Assembly: GCA_018816765.1 (NCBI GenBank)
Contig: JAHIUX010000007.1
Coordinates: 62,001 to 126,000 of the forward strand
Direction: 5' to 3'
Source: Bacteroidota bacterium
GTDB taxonomy: Bacteria; Bacteroidota; Bacteroidia; Bacteroidales; F082
Length of the DNA: 64,000 nt
Positions 16,183 to 24,788 of the stretch are shown here, piece by piece; the first letter of the stretch is position 1, and each line of letters begins with the position of its first letter. Position numbers and translations under genes: made by a program. The notes beneath the pieces were generated by a model. It did not search any database. It was not told the DNA's origin and saw only the letters and a list, made by a program, of their open reading frames with translations.

Positions 16183-17352
16183 ATGATGAAATGGGTGTTT
16201 TTTTTGTTGCTGCTCATGGCATTCGGTCATCCATCCCTGATGGCCCAGACGCATGGTCTCGAAAGCAACAGCTTCCGATGGCATGGCTACGTAAAAGGCA
16301 TGCCTTCGGTAACCTATACTTCAGCCACCAGCGAATTTTATTTCGATCAGTTGCTGCATAACAGGATGAATTTCAGGTGGCAGCCTTCACCAAAGTTCAA
16401 TATGGTATTTGAAACGCGCACCAGGCTTTTTTCGGGAGCTACCCCAGAAAACAATGCCCTATTTGTCGGGATGATGGACAAGGATGCCGGTTTTCTTGAC
16501 CTCACGAAATCGTGGAAAGTGGGAAAGTACGGGGCTTTACAGCTGATGAGTGACCGTTTTTATGCCGAATGGACACACAATGACTGGCAAATCAGGCTTG
16601 GCCGACAGCGCATCAACTGGGGCATTAACCTGGTTTCAAATCCCAACGATTTGTTTAATACCTATTCCTATTTCGACATCGATTATGAAGAGCGCCCTGG
16701 AGCCGATGCCCTCAGGGTGCAGCGTTATTTCGGCGGCATGTCGCACATCGAGGTGGCCATGATGCCTGCAAGCCATGTGCGCCATGCTGTTGCTGCCCTG
16801 TTGTATGGCTTCAATGCAAACGGCTATGATATTCAGGTATTGGCCGGATATTTCAGAAACAGGCTTGCCTTAGGGGGGGGCTGGGCTGGTCATATCGGCG
16901 GTGCGGGATTCAAAGGCGAAATGACATGGTTTACAGATTTTCAGCCTGTTGAAAGCCTGCAGGCCTCCAATGCGGTTGCAGCCATTTCGGTTGACTACTT
17001 GTTTTCAAACGGACTCTACCTGGCCGGCGAACTGCTCTATAACGGAGGAAACGACAGGAAACCGGCGAGCTTTATCTCGTTGAGCGAACCTTTTTCAGCC
17101 GATAACCTTTCGATCGGAAAGTATGCCCTGACGGCAAGCCTGATGTACCCGTTTTCGCCCATATTCTCAGCCAATTTTGCCAGTATGTACATCCCTGACC
17201 AGCACCTTGTTTACGTGATGCCAGGCATCAGCTGGTCTATGGCCACTAACTGGGACCTTGGCCTGGTGTCACAGGTATTTGTTGTTGGTAACAAATCGGC
17301 CCTGGGCAGCAGCGCTTACGCCGCCTACCTTAGCCTGAAGTGGTCGTTCTGA
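16183..17352 (+). CDS. Outer-membrane beta-barrel protein, unknown specificity
   Basis: The 389-residue protein has a signal peptide (cleavage after LMAQ). Throughout it shows alternating hydrophobic and polar strands with aromatic girdles (RMNFRWQPSPKFNMVFE, RFYAEWTHNDWQIRLGRQRINWG). It ends in F (YLSLKWSF), the C-terminal aromatic signal recognised by the BAM machinery. About 16 strands are plausible. I do not recognise a named porin family. It begins one base after the LolD-like stop, so it is part of the same operon. An outer-membrane terminus for the lipid or lipoprotein route is an attractive inference. Confidence 0.8.
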   Translation: MMKWVFFLLLLMAFGHPSLMAQTHGLESNSFRWHGYVKGMPSVTYTSATSEFYFDQLLHNRMNFRWQPSPKFNMVFETRTRLFSGATPENNALFVGMMDKDAGFLDLTKSWKVGKYGALQLMSDRFYAEWTHNDWQIRLGRQRINWGINLVSNPNDLFNTYSYFDIDYEERPGADALRVQRYFGGMSHIEVAMMPASHVRHAVAALLYGFNANGYDIQVLAGYFRNRLALGGGWAGHIGGAGFKGEMTWFTDFQPVESLQASNAVAAISVDYLFSNGLYLAGELLYNGGNDRKPASFISLSEPFSADNLSIGKYALTASLMYPFSPIFSANFASMYIPDQHLVYVMPGISWSMATNWDLGLVSQVFVVGNKSALGSSAYAAYLSLKWSF

Positions 17353-19074
17353 TCAGCTTTGTTTATGGGCTTTGTGCGTGTGCTTTTCGCGTTTGCTGAG
17401 CAATACATTGGCACGATCGAGGGCTGATTGGATATCAACACACATATTTTCTTCACCCACCAGTTCGGTGACGCCATTCTTTGCCAATGATTCAGCAACT
17501 GTTTTAGCCGCGCCAGACAGGATGATGCTGACGCTATTGTTTTGTGAGCGCCTGATAAAGCTGCGTAAGTTGTTGAGTCCGGTCGAATCGATAAAAGGCA
17601 CACGGCGCAATCGGATGATGCGCACCCTGGGCTGGGTGGTAACATTTTTCTCGGCTTCCTCGAACTTGTTGGCAATGCCGAAAAAGAAGGCCCCGCGAAT
17701 CTCAAATACTTCAACATATTGTGGAATAGCCAACTGATCGCCATCATCGAAATTATCTGAGTTTTCGTCTTCAACTTCATTATTCAGGATTTCCACATCG
17801 GATGTTTCGATCACACGCTTGAGGAATAACAAGACAGCCAGCAACAGACCAAACTGAATGGCCACCGTGAGGTCGATGATCACCGTGAGGAAGAAGGTGG
17901 TCAGCAGGACAGCGATATCGCTCTTGCTATTGCGGAAAAGGTTTTTAAACGAGCGCCACTCGCTCATATTGTACGACACCACCACCAGGATTCCTGCCAG
18001 GCAGCTCATCGGAATCAGTTTGGCCATCTTGCCAAAGAAGAGCAGAATCAACAATAAGACTACGGCATGAATGATCCCGGCAACAGGAGTTTTGCCTCCG
18101 TTGCGGATGTTTGTCATGGTGCGGGCAATGGCGCCTGTGGCCGGAATGCCGCCGAAAAGCGGTGTGACAATATTGGCAATGCCCTGCCCGATGAGTTCGG
18201 TGTTCGAACGGTGTCTGCCGCCGGTAGCGCCATCAGCAACCATGGCCGACAACAGCGATTCGATAGCTCCCAGCATGGCAATCGTAAAGGCCGGGGCAAG
18301 CAATAACCTGAAGGTAGCGAAATCAAAGTGGGGAATGGAAGGCACAGGAAGGCGCGATGGGATCTCACCAAACCGGCTGCCTATGGTTTCAACAGGCAGT
18401 TCAAACAGGGTGACGGCGATTGTTGAAACCAGCAATGCAATCAGGGTGCCGGGGACTTTTTTATTGATTTTTGGCCAATAAACCGAAACAAGTATCGTAA
18501 ACAGACCTATGAGGAAGGCATACCAGTTCACTGCATCGAAGTGCGACAGGTAAAATTTCCATTTGTCGATGAAGTCGGCAGGTACAGCTTGTTTCACTTC
18601 GAGGCCAAAAAAATCCTTCACCTGTGATGAAAAAATCACCAGGGCAATGCCACTTGTGAACCCAACGATGATGGGGTAGGGCATAAACTTGATGATGGTT
18701 CCCAGTTGCAGCAAGCCCATGCCCACCAGCATAAACCCTGCGATGAGTGTCGCCATCACCAGTCCGTCGACACCAAAACGTTCGACAATGCCATACACGA
18801 TCACAATGAAAGCGCCTGTGGGTCCGCCAATCTGCACGCGGCTCCCACCAAGTGCCGAAATCAGGAAACCGGCGATGATGGCGGTGATTAAGCCTTTTTC
18901 GGGCGAAACACCGGAAGCGATACCAAAGGCAATGGCCAGCGGCAGGGCCACCACACCAACAATGATTCCAGCAATAAGGTCGGCGATGAAGCTGCTTCTG
19001 TTATAATCCATCAGGGTGGTGAACAGTTTCGGATGGAAGATATCCGAGATGCGGCGCAACAAAAGCTTTGTCAT
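17353..19074 (-). CDS. SulP/SLC26-family anion transporter with STAS domain
   Basis: The 573-residue protein has a SulP transport domain (about 25-430). It includes the conserved NRSSFIADLIAGIIVGVVALPLAIAFGIASG opening, GGSRVQIGGPTGAF (about 75-88), GFTSGIALVI, and the N-T-E-L-I-G-Q-G-I-A-N segment (about 290-300) with GGIPATGAIARTMTNIRNGG. A cytoplasmic STAS domain (about 455-555) contains the FIDSTGLNNL nucleotide-binding-like loop. Family members carry sulfate, bicarbonate or dicarboxylates with sodium or protons; the ion here is not predictable. It converges on the barrel gene with no gap between stop codons. Confidence 0.92.
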   Translation of the reverse strand: MTKLLLRRISDIFHPKLFTTLMDYNRSSFIADLIAGIIVGVVALPLAIAFGIASGVSPEKGLITAIIAGFLISALGGSRVQIGGPTGAFIVIVYGIVERFGVDGLVMATLIAGFMLVGMGLLQLGTIIKFMPYPIIVGFTSGIALVIFSSQVKDFFGLEVKQAVPADFIDKWKFYLSHFDAVNWYAFLIGLFTILVSVYWPKINKKVPGTLIALLVSTIAVTLFELPVETIGSRFGEIPSRLPVPSIPHFDFATFRLLLAPAFTIAMLGAIESLLSAMVADGATGGRHRSNTELIGQGIANIVTPLFGGIPATGAIARTMTNIRNGGKTPVAGIIHAVVLLLILLFFGKMAKLIPMSCLAGILVVVSYNMSEWRSFKNLFRNSKSDIAVLLTTFFLTVIIDLTVAIQFGLLLAVLLFLKRVIETSDVEILNNEVEDENSDNFDDGDQLAIPQYVEVFEIRGAFFFGIANKFEEAEKNVTTQPRVRIIRLRRVPFIDSTGLNNLRSFIRRSQNNSVSIILSGAAKTVAESLAKNGVTELVGEENMCVDIQSALDRANVLLSKREKHTHKAHKQS

Positions 19075-19221
19075 GGTCAGAAGTGCATGCTGTAATGAGG
19101 GTGCAAAGCTACAAAATGAATTAACTGATGATGAAACCCAGTGTGTTTTTCATACAGAATATGTGCTAAGACATACATAAACAGCACATTAGATAAAATC
19201 AGGAAGATGAAATCCTGGCCT

Positions 19222-19261
19222 TCGTTCAGCAGCTATAACTGATGGTAAACCTGCTGAACGA
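19222..19261 (-). terminator. Hairpin downstream of the HMA gene
   Basis: TCGTTCAGCAG (19222-19232) and CTGCTGAACGA (19251-19261) form an 11-base perfect stem with an 18-base loop. It lies 17 bases after the end of the metal-cluster operon on the minus strand. The T-run is poor, so it may act as a 3' stabiliser as much as a terminator. Confidence 0.55.
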
Positions 19262-19277
19262 GGCCTGATTGACGCGA

Positions 19278-19640
19278 TTAATGTGGTGCAGCGTCTTTTT
19301 TGCAGCAGGTGGGCAGCTTGGCATAGGCCTTGGGATCAGCTTCAAGCTCGTCGGCATCATAGCCTATTTTAGTAACGGCCTTCTTCAGTTTTTCCTTGCT
19401 GTTTTTACCAGCCTTAAATTCAATGGTCAGCACCTTGGTTTCAATATCAAGGTTCACTGCTTTCACACCTTTTTCGAATGCCATATTGTGCTCGAGGCGT
19501 TCCTTACACTGCTCGCAAATGGCTGATGTTTTGATCTTTACTGTTTCGGTACTGGCTGGTTTTTCCTGACCCATCACCCTGGTGTTGTAGGCCAGCAGCA
19601 TCAGCAGGCTGACTGCACTTAAGAAATGTACTGTTCGCAT
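19278..19640 (-). CDS. Periplasmic heavy-metal-associated (HMA) domain protein
   Basis: This 120-residue protein has a signal peptide (cleavage near VMGQ) and then one HMA ferredoxin-like domain. The metal loop is I-C-E-Q-C (Cys42, Cys45) in place of the usual GMxCxxC, followed by KAVNLDIETKVLTIEF and LKKAVTKIGYDAD strands and helix. A Cys-Cys pair (112-113) and a His sit at the extreme C-terminus and may add ligands. It is a likely periplasmic soft-metal carrier (copper, mercury or similar). Third gene of the HYC_CC_PP-TonB receptor-HMA operon, starting 39 bases after the receptor stop. Confidence 0.85.
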   Translation of the reverse strand: MRTVHFLSAVSLLMLLAYNTRVMGQEKPASTETVKIKTSAICEQCKERLEHNMAFEKGVKAVNLDIETKVLTIEFKAGKNSKEKLKKAVTKIGYDADELEADPKAYAKLPTCCKKDAAPH

Positions 19641-19679
19641 GATAAATGATTATTGATTGTTTGATAACATTAACAGAGG

Positions 19680-21893
19680 TTATTTGATGGTATAGCGCAA
19701 TCCGGCATAAATTTTAATGCCATACACAGGGCCCCAGACCACGGAGGAATCAAAATACGGGCCAAAAGGGTCGTCGGCTCCAATGATCGGGTTTTTCTGC
19801 TTGAAATTCGTCAGGTTTTCACCGCCAAGATACACATTCCAATTTCTGAAATATTTGGTGATCTGCGCATTGAGGATGGTGTAGGCCGGTGAATAATCGG
19901 CCAGGTGGTATTGTTCAGGCAAATCTGCTGTCGATGGCAGCCTTGTTTGGCCATTGAACTGAGTAGTGAAGTCGAACTGCCACTTCTTCAGGTTTGTAAC
20001 ATACGAAAGGCTCAGCAATCCCTTGTATTTGTTCACCATGGGTTTTTCGAGCAGTCCGGAAGTGTAGGTCATCTGCACATCGTTATACCTGAAAGCTGCC
20101 GTGAGGTCCAAACCCCTGATGAGCTCATAGTTGGCTTCAAGCTGAAAGCTGTTCGAGAACGACCTGCCTTCGAGGTTGTATATCAATACCTTACTAAGGT
20201 CACTGTCGCGGTCAACCACCACCTGGTTAATGAACTCAGTGCGGTAAGCATCGAAACTCAGGGTAAGCTCGCGATTGTGCAATTCAAAATGGCGGCTCAG
20301 GTTAATGCCATAATTCTAGGCATTTTCGAGCCTTGGCGTATTTCTGAACACAACGCGTTTTGATGAAGCCAGCAGAGAGGTGTTTTCGGCGAGCACATTG
20401 GCCGAACGGTAGCCTTTACCTGCCGAAAGCCGCATGGTTGTTTTGGCACTGAGGTTGTATTTCAGGTGAAAACGGGGCGTGAAAAACAATCCGAATTCAT
20501 TGTGGTGATCGGCACGCATACCAAGGATGATGTTCAGCTTTTGTCCGTCACTGTATGTATACTGGAAAAACGCTCCGGGCACCTGCTCAATGCGGCCAAA
20601 CACACTGTCTGAAAGCTGTTCTTCGTAATGGTCGTACACCAGGCTCAGACCGGTGGTATAGGTATGCCTTGTGTCGAAAAGGTACGACTGGAACAACAGG
20701 TTCCCATAATACGAAAACTGATCAGCGGTATAATCCTGAAGGCCAAAATATGCATCTAGCTTGTGATAAACAAGTTGTTGTTGAAAACCAACACTTGTTT
20801 GTGGTCTTTGGCTGAAGATGTAGCCGGTTTTCAGAAAAGTTTCGTATCGGTTGGTTTTTAATCCAATACCATAGCCATTGGCCGTATCGCGGGGCAGGTT
20901 TTTCTTGAAATGATGCTGTCCTCCCCGGCGGTCTTCGCTCATTGCCTTGAGCCCAAACTGAAACTCAATGTTTTCGGAATCATAATCCCAACGGTTAAAT
21001 ACATTGTATTGGGTGTAAAGCGGCTCATCGAGGAAGCTGTCCTTGTTGTTGTCGTGCGACACACTTTGGTTGCTCACATGTGCCAGCACCATGGTGCGCA
21101 AGCGCTTGTTCAGGGCAACTTTGGCATTAACATTCACTTCGGAACGACCCATCTGGTTCTGAAAAAGATTGACAAACAGTTTCTCGCTGTCGATGGGGTT
21201 TTTGTAGGTCACATTGATTTGCCCGCTGATCGACTCGTAGCCATTGATGATGGTTGAGGTGCCTTTGGAAACCTGTATCGACGACATCCAGCTTCCGGGT
21301 ACCCACGACAGGCCAAATGAGGTGGCCAGCCCGCGCAGGTTAGGGATGTTTTCACCCATCATCTGTGTGTAAATGCCCGACAAACCAAGCATCTCAATTT
21401 GTTTGGCCCCGGTAACCGCATCGCTATATGAAACATCAACACTGGCGCTTGTTTCGAAGCTTTCGGAAAGGTTGCAGCAGGCTGCTTTGGTGAGCTCCCC
21501 GGATGTAATTGTGACGGCATTTACTGTACTCATGCGTGAAACAAAATTCGTTTTGGCGCGCTGTGCTACCACAACTTCATCAAGTGTTAGGTTTTGATTC
21601 AATACATGGCTGATCGAAACCTGATTTCTTGACACCTTAACAGTGTCGTTTTTATACCCTACAAAACTGAATACCAGATAGGGATGTTGCTTATTGATGG
21701 CCAGGGAAAACTGTCCGTTTTCATCGGAAGTGGTGCCAATTTGTGTTCCTGACCAATAGATGTTTACCCCAGGTAAGGGAAGGGGTTTTTCGGTGCCCTG
21801 TTCAAATACCAGGCCGGTAAGCTGTTGAGAAACAGCTAGTGTTTGTATGAGCAAGCCCGATAATATGCTTAATAGAATGGTTTTAGTAGTCAT
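19680..21893 (-). pseudogene. TonB-dependent receptor interrupted by one in-frame amber codon
   Basis: The reading frame is continuous from 21893 to 19680 (737 codons) except for a single TAG at 20318-20316. The part before it (525 residues) has a signal peptide, a carboxypeptidase-like CarbopepD_reg domain (about 25-105), a plug (about 110-235) with the metal-receptor-like A-A-C-C-N-L-S-E-S-F-E-T segment, and the first two thirds of the barrel. The remainder, in the same frame, holds the last strands and ends GLRYTIK. Around the stop the frame reads R-L-E-N-A-(stop)-N-Y-G-I-N-L, where receptors of this type commonly have A-W-N-Y-G-I, so a single TGG-to-TAG change explains it. Without readthrough the barrel would lack its final strands and not assemble. 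Confidence 0.85.
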
Positions 21894-21971
21894 GATTGTA
21901 ACTTCAGTTAATAATAAATACTTGCGTCATGCCAATGGCAGTCTGCGTTCATTGTCGTGAATAAACTGAAG

Positions 21972-22454
21972 TTAAAGCAGATGGGATTTCAATTGATGGA
22001 AGGCAATGAGCATTTCCTTTCCAGCAAGCAATGGCGGTGGCTGCAAATCAGGCAGGAAGCTGACTTGTTCTTTTTCGGTGATCACCGGGCGGATAAACTG
22101 AATTACCCGGATGATGGCATGCAGGAAGTTGTTAAAAACAACCTTTATTTGTGTCAGGTTGAAGTCAGTAACCAGCTTAAAATAATGCCTGAAGTCGGAG
22201 CAGCAATGATCGCTTGTTTTTTTTGGATGTTCGGTTTTGCAGCAATTTGTATCCTGTGCAGCAGTTTCCTCTTCACAGCATTGTTCAGCAATTTGTTCCG
22301 TTTCGCAGGCTGTGGCCACAGGCAGTATCGATTTGTTTTCGAAACCACTCATACGGCAATGGTGCACGTTCAGCGTCAGCCCGACAGTACCAAGCAGGAC
22401 CACGAACGACAAAACAATACCGGCCAGTTTGAGTGATAAAATGTGCATAACCAT
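21972..22454 (-). CDS. HYC_CC_PP-family Cys-rich protein
   Basis: The 160-residue protein has an N-terminal hydrophobic segment (about 8-28), then H-H-C-R, three Cys-Cys pairs (QCCEEE, NCCKTE, HCCSDF) and a C-terminal Pro-Pro-Pro (LQPPP). This is the pattern for which the Bacteroidota HYC_CC_PP family is named. Members are found directly upstream of TonB receptors, as here (78 bases before the receptor start), in heavy-metal settings. The many Cys and His residues suggest metal binding or sensing in the periplasm; no activity has been shown to my knowledge. Confidence 0.8.
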   Translation of the reverse strand: MVMHILSLKLAGIVLSFVVLLGTVGLTLNVHHCRMSGFENKSILPVATACETEQIAEQCCEEETAAQDTNCCKTEHPKKTSDHCCSDFRHYFKLVTDFNLTQIKVVFNNFLHAIIRVIQFIRPVITEKEQVSFLPDLQPPPLLAGKEMLIAFHQLKSHLL

Positions 22455-22508
22455 CGTTAACTACCTGCAAAAATGCAACGAATTAGCGCATAGAGAGTTA
22501 AAAGATTG

Positions 22509-23354
22509 TTAAAAAATTGATGCGGCCACCAGGGTTGCCTGCGACAGGGCTTCACGATCAAGCTTCAGTGGGATCTTTTTCAGGTCGCAGAAGCTGATGA
22601 GCTGTTGGGTGCTGAGGTTACCCACCATTTCGTCGGCAGCGGTCGGGCAACCACCCAGTCCATTCATCACGGTTTCATAACTCCTTACACCCGCCTCCCA
22701 GGCTGCTTCCAGCTTATCGAAGCTTTCGGAGGCTTTGGTATGCAGGTGCAGACCGAAATCGGCATCCGGAAAAGCAGGAATCAGCTTTTCATACACACGG
22801 TAAATGCGTTCGGGTGTGGCATCGCCAAGGATATCGGAAAGCGGCATCCGGCGCACCCCCAACTGATATAGTTTGGAAGCACTTTCGATGACCATGTCAA
22901 CGTTCCATTCATCTCCGTATGGGTTTCCAAGTCCCATTGAAAGATAAATGACCTTGTCGAGCGCTGCTTCCTCGCATAGCGCGATCATCTTTCGTAGCGC
23001 GTCGAGTGAAGTTTTTTCGTCGGTGTTGAGGTTTTTCTTAAGAAAGGTCGGTGACACGGAAAAAGGATAACAGATGCTTTTGATGTGTTTATTCTGGATG
23101 GCTTGCTTCACTCCCCTTTCATTAACGACCAGCACCAGTATTTCAGGTGGTTGCGCAGGAAAAACAAGCTTCTCAAGCACCATGGCCGTATCGGCCATTT
23201 GTGGGATGGTGCGCGGGGAAACAAAGCTGCCAACATCAAGGGTGTCGAATCCTACCTTCAGTAAGGCATTGATATATGCAGCCTTCCTGTCAGCAGGAAT
23301 GTTGGTTTTCATTCCCTGCATGGCATCACGGGCAGTTTCGGTAATCCGGATCAT
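22509..23354 (-). CDS. liuE: Hydroxymethylglutaryl-CoA lyase
   Basis: It cleaves HMG-CoA to acetoacetate and acetyl-CoA, the last step of leucine breakdown. The 281-residue protein is a DRE-TIM barrel. It has the T-E-T-A-R-D-A-M-Q entry (Arg and Asp near 9-10), FVSPRTIPQM (about 43-52), the metal-binding H-L-H near 198-200, and the catalytic GLGGCPTA loop (about 227-234) with the essential Cys. The start of the N-terminal strand (RITETARDAMQ) is slightly degenerate compared with the usual E-V-x-x-R-D-G-L-Q-N. It lies in the leucine-catabolism block, 130 bases after the lyase-like paralogue on the same strand. Confidence 0.85.
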   Translation of the reverse strand: MIRITETARDAMQGMKTNIPADRKAAYINALLKVGFDTLDVGSFVSPRTIPQMADTAMVLEKLVFPAQPPEILVLVVNERGVKQAIQNKHIKSICYPFSVSPTFLKKNLNTDEKTSLDALRKMIALCEEAALDKVIYLSMGLGNPYGDEWNVDMVIESASKLYQLGVRRMPLSDILGDATPERIYRVYEKLIPAFPDADFGLHLHTKASESFDKLEAAWEAGVRSYETVMNGLGGCPTAADEMVGNLSTQQLISFCDLKKIPLKLDREALSQATLVAASIF

Positions 23355-23484
23355 AGGTTATGGGTCTTTGTGTGTAAACAGCCACCGCAGACAAAGGTTC
23401 AGCAGGACAAAGGCAAACCACCGCTTTTATTTTATGGTTTTTTGCCTAATAAAATCACTGAATCACAGGTGTAAAGGTGAGTAA

Positions 23485-24495
23485 TTATGCCCTGCCCGAA
23501 AGTGATTTGGGTATCCTGCCTTGATTAATTGTTTCGGACCTCAGCTTGCGTCCGACAATCTTTTCGACCATCTTACCTGTTTCCAGAACCCTGTCAATAT
23601 CAAGGTTTGTTTCAATGCCCATCTCGTCCATCATCACCACCATATCTTCGGTTGATACAAGACCAACATTCAGCGAGTCCTTGTAATAGTACTGTCCGGT
23701 GCCACTCACAGGAACACCATCAACGAAGTTGGCCGGCTGTCCTCCGATGCCGCCGAGTGTCGATTCATAATTGGTCATTCCGGCTTGCAGGGCGGCCAGC
23801 ACATTTGCCAGCCCCCAGCCTCGGGTGGTGTGCAGGTGTACGATGTGTTTTTCGGGCCTTTCCACTTTATCGAGGAGCATGCTGAAATAACGGTAAACCC
23901 TGTCGGGCGAAGCAGAACCATCATGATCAGCATGTTCAACGTCGGAAGCACCTATTGCAAGCCAGCGCTGGGCAAATTCAACTGCTTTTTCCATTTTGGT
24001 GGGGCCCTCAATCGGACAACCCCAGATGGTACTCACCGTGCCATTGACCTTGAGACCGGCATCAAGGGCCTTGGGAATCCACTCTTCAGCCATCCTGAAA
24101 TATTCATCGATGGTAAGTCCTGAGTTTTTGTACTGGTGCGACTCGCTGGTGCTGACCATCAGCAAGATCCTGTTTGGACCGTATCCCTGTTTGTAAGCCT
24201 CGATCGCCCTTTCGATGGCTTTTTCACGAATGGTGATGGCCGTGAGACTGCTGCTTCCCAAAAGATGGGCAACGCGTTTGCTTTTCCTGAGTTTTTTAAA
24301 CAGCTCGTCGGCATCCTTAAACTGAGGCATGCCCGATGGATTGCCGAAATTAGTTACTTCGATGTGCTTAAAGCCGCAAAGCAACAGCTCTTCAGCAAGC
24401 CAAAGCTTGGCTTCTGTAGGGATGAATTTTTCTTCGTGCTGAAATCCATCACGCACGGTGATGTCGCCTATGACTACTTTCTTGGGATAATTCAT
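23485..24495 (-). CDS. DRE-TIM metallolyase, HMG-CoA-lyase-like without the catalytic Cys
   Basis: The 336-residue protein has the HMG-CoA lyase/isopropylmalate synthase barrel: D-I-T-V-R-D-G-F-Q-H-E-E (about 11-22), HIEVTNFGNPSGMPQF, and the metal ligands in HLHTTRGWG (about 220-228). The loop that holds the catalytic Cys in HMG-CoA lyases (GGCPxAPGA) reads LGGIGGQPANF here, with Gln in the Cys position. The substrate-side loop continues GVPVSGTGQYYYKDSLN. It is therefore unlikely to be a classical HMG-CoA lyase, though it probably handles a related 3-hydroxy-3-methyl acyl-CoA or oxo acid. It is transcribed divergently from the methylcrotonyl-CoA carboxylase operon. Confidence 0.7.
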   Translation of the reverse strand: MNYPKKVVIGDITVRDGFQHEEKFIPTEAKLWLAEELLLCGFKHIEVTNFGNPSGMPQFKDADELFKKLRKSKRVAHLLGSSSLTAITIREKAIERAIEAYKQGYGPNRILLMVSTSESHQYKNSGLTIDEYFRMAEEWIPKALDAGLKVNGTVSTIWGCPIEGPTKMEKAVEFAQRWLAIGASDVEHADHDGSASPDRVYRYFSMLLDKVERPEKHIVHLHTTRGWGLANVLAALQAGMTNYESTLGGIGGQPANFVDGVPVSGTGQYYYKDSLNVGLVSTEDMVVMMDEMGIETNLDIDRVLETGKMVEKIVGRKLRSETINQGRIPKSLSGRA

Positions 24496-24586
24496 GGAAT
24501 ATGTGGTCTTCGTTTAACTGTTGTATTTGTTGTGAATCGCGTGCATCAAAACATTGCGCTAAAATATGCAGAATAGTGCATTTATG

Positions 24587-24617
24587 CAAACCTACTGATT
24601 TTGTGACAAAAATGCAA
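24587..24617 (-). promoter_or_regulatory. Promoter of the lyase-like gene
   Basis: Minus strand: TTG at 24617-24615, a 20-base spacer and TAGGTTTG (24594-24587). This leaves an untranslated leader of about 85 bases. Confidence 0.4.
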
Positions 24618-24698
24618 TAATTTAAATAGCTTTTTTGATTTTTGTTTCTCCATTTGATACCAACTGTAAACCATACACAAGAAATTGTTTAACTTTAC

Positions 24699-24714
24699 AA
24701 CCGACCAATCAGTT
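24699..24714. promoter_or_regulatory. Candidate TetR-type operator before the leucine operon
   Basis: AACCGACCAATCAGTT is an imperfect palindrome with the symmetric core AAC-GA----TC-GTT. It sits just after a near-consensus -7 box TAACTTTA (24690-24697), so a bound repressor would cover the transcription start. No regulator gene is adjacent. Confidence 0.3.
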
Positions 24715-24788
24715 TTTTTGCATCCATGAACAGGCAATGGCTTGTTTGATTGGCTGTTAGATGAAGTAAACAACAAAATTGAATACAA

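Noticed and set aside
17353-19074. Naming the SulP transporter a sulfate permease
   Set aside because: The family also carries bicarbonate and dicarboxylates, and no sulfur-assimilation genes are nearby.
19680-21893. Two separate genes or a frameshift in the TonB receptor
   Set aside because: The parts before and after the stop are in the same frame with only 12 codons between the TAG and the next Met, so a single nonsense change is the simplest explanation.
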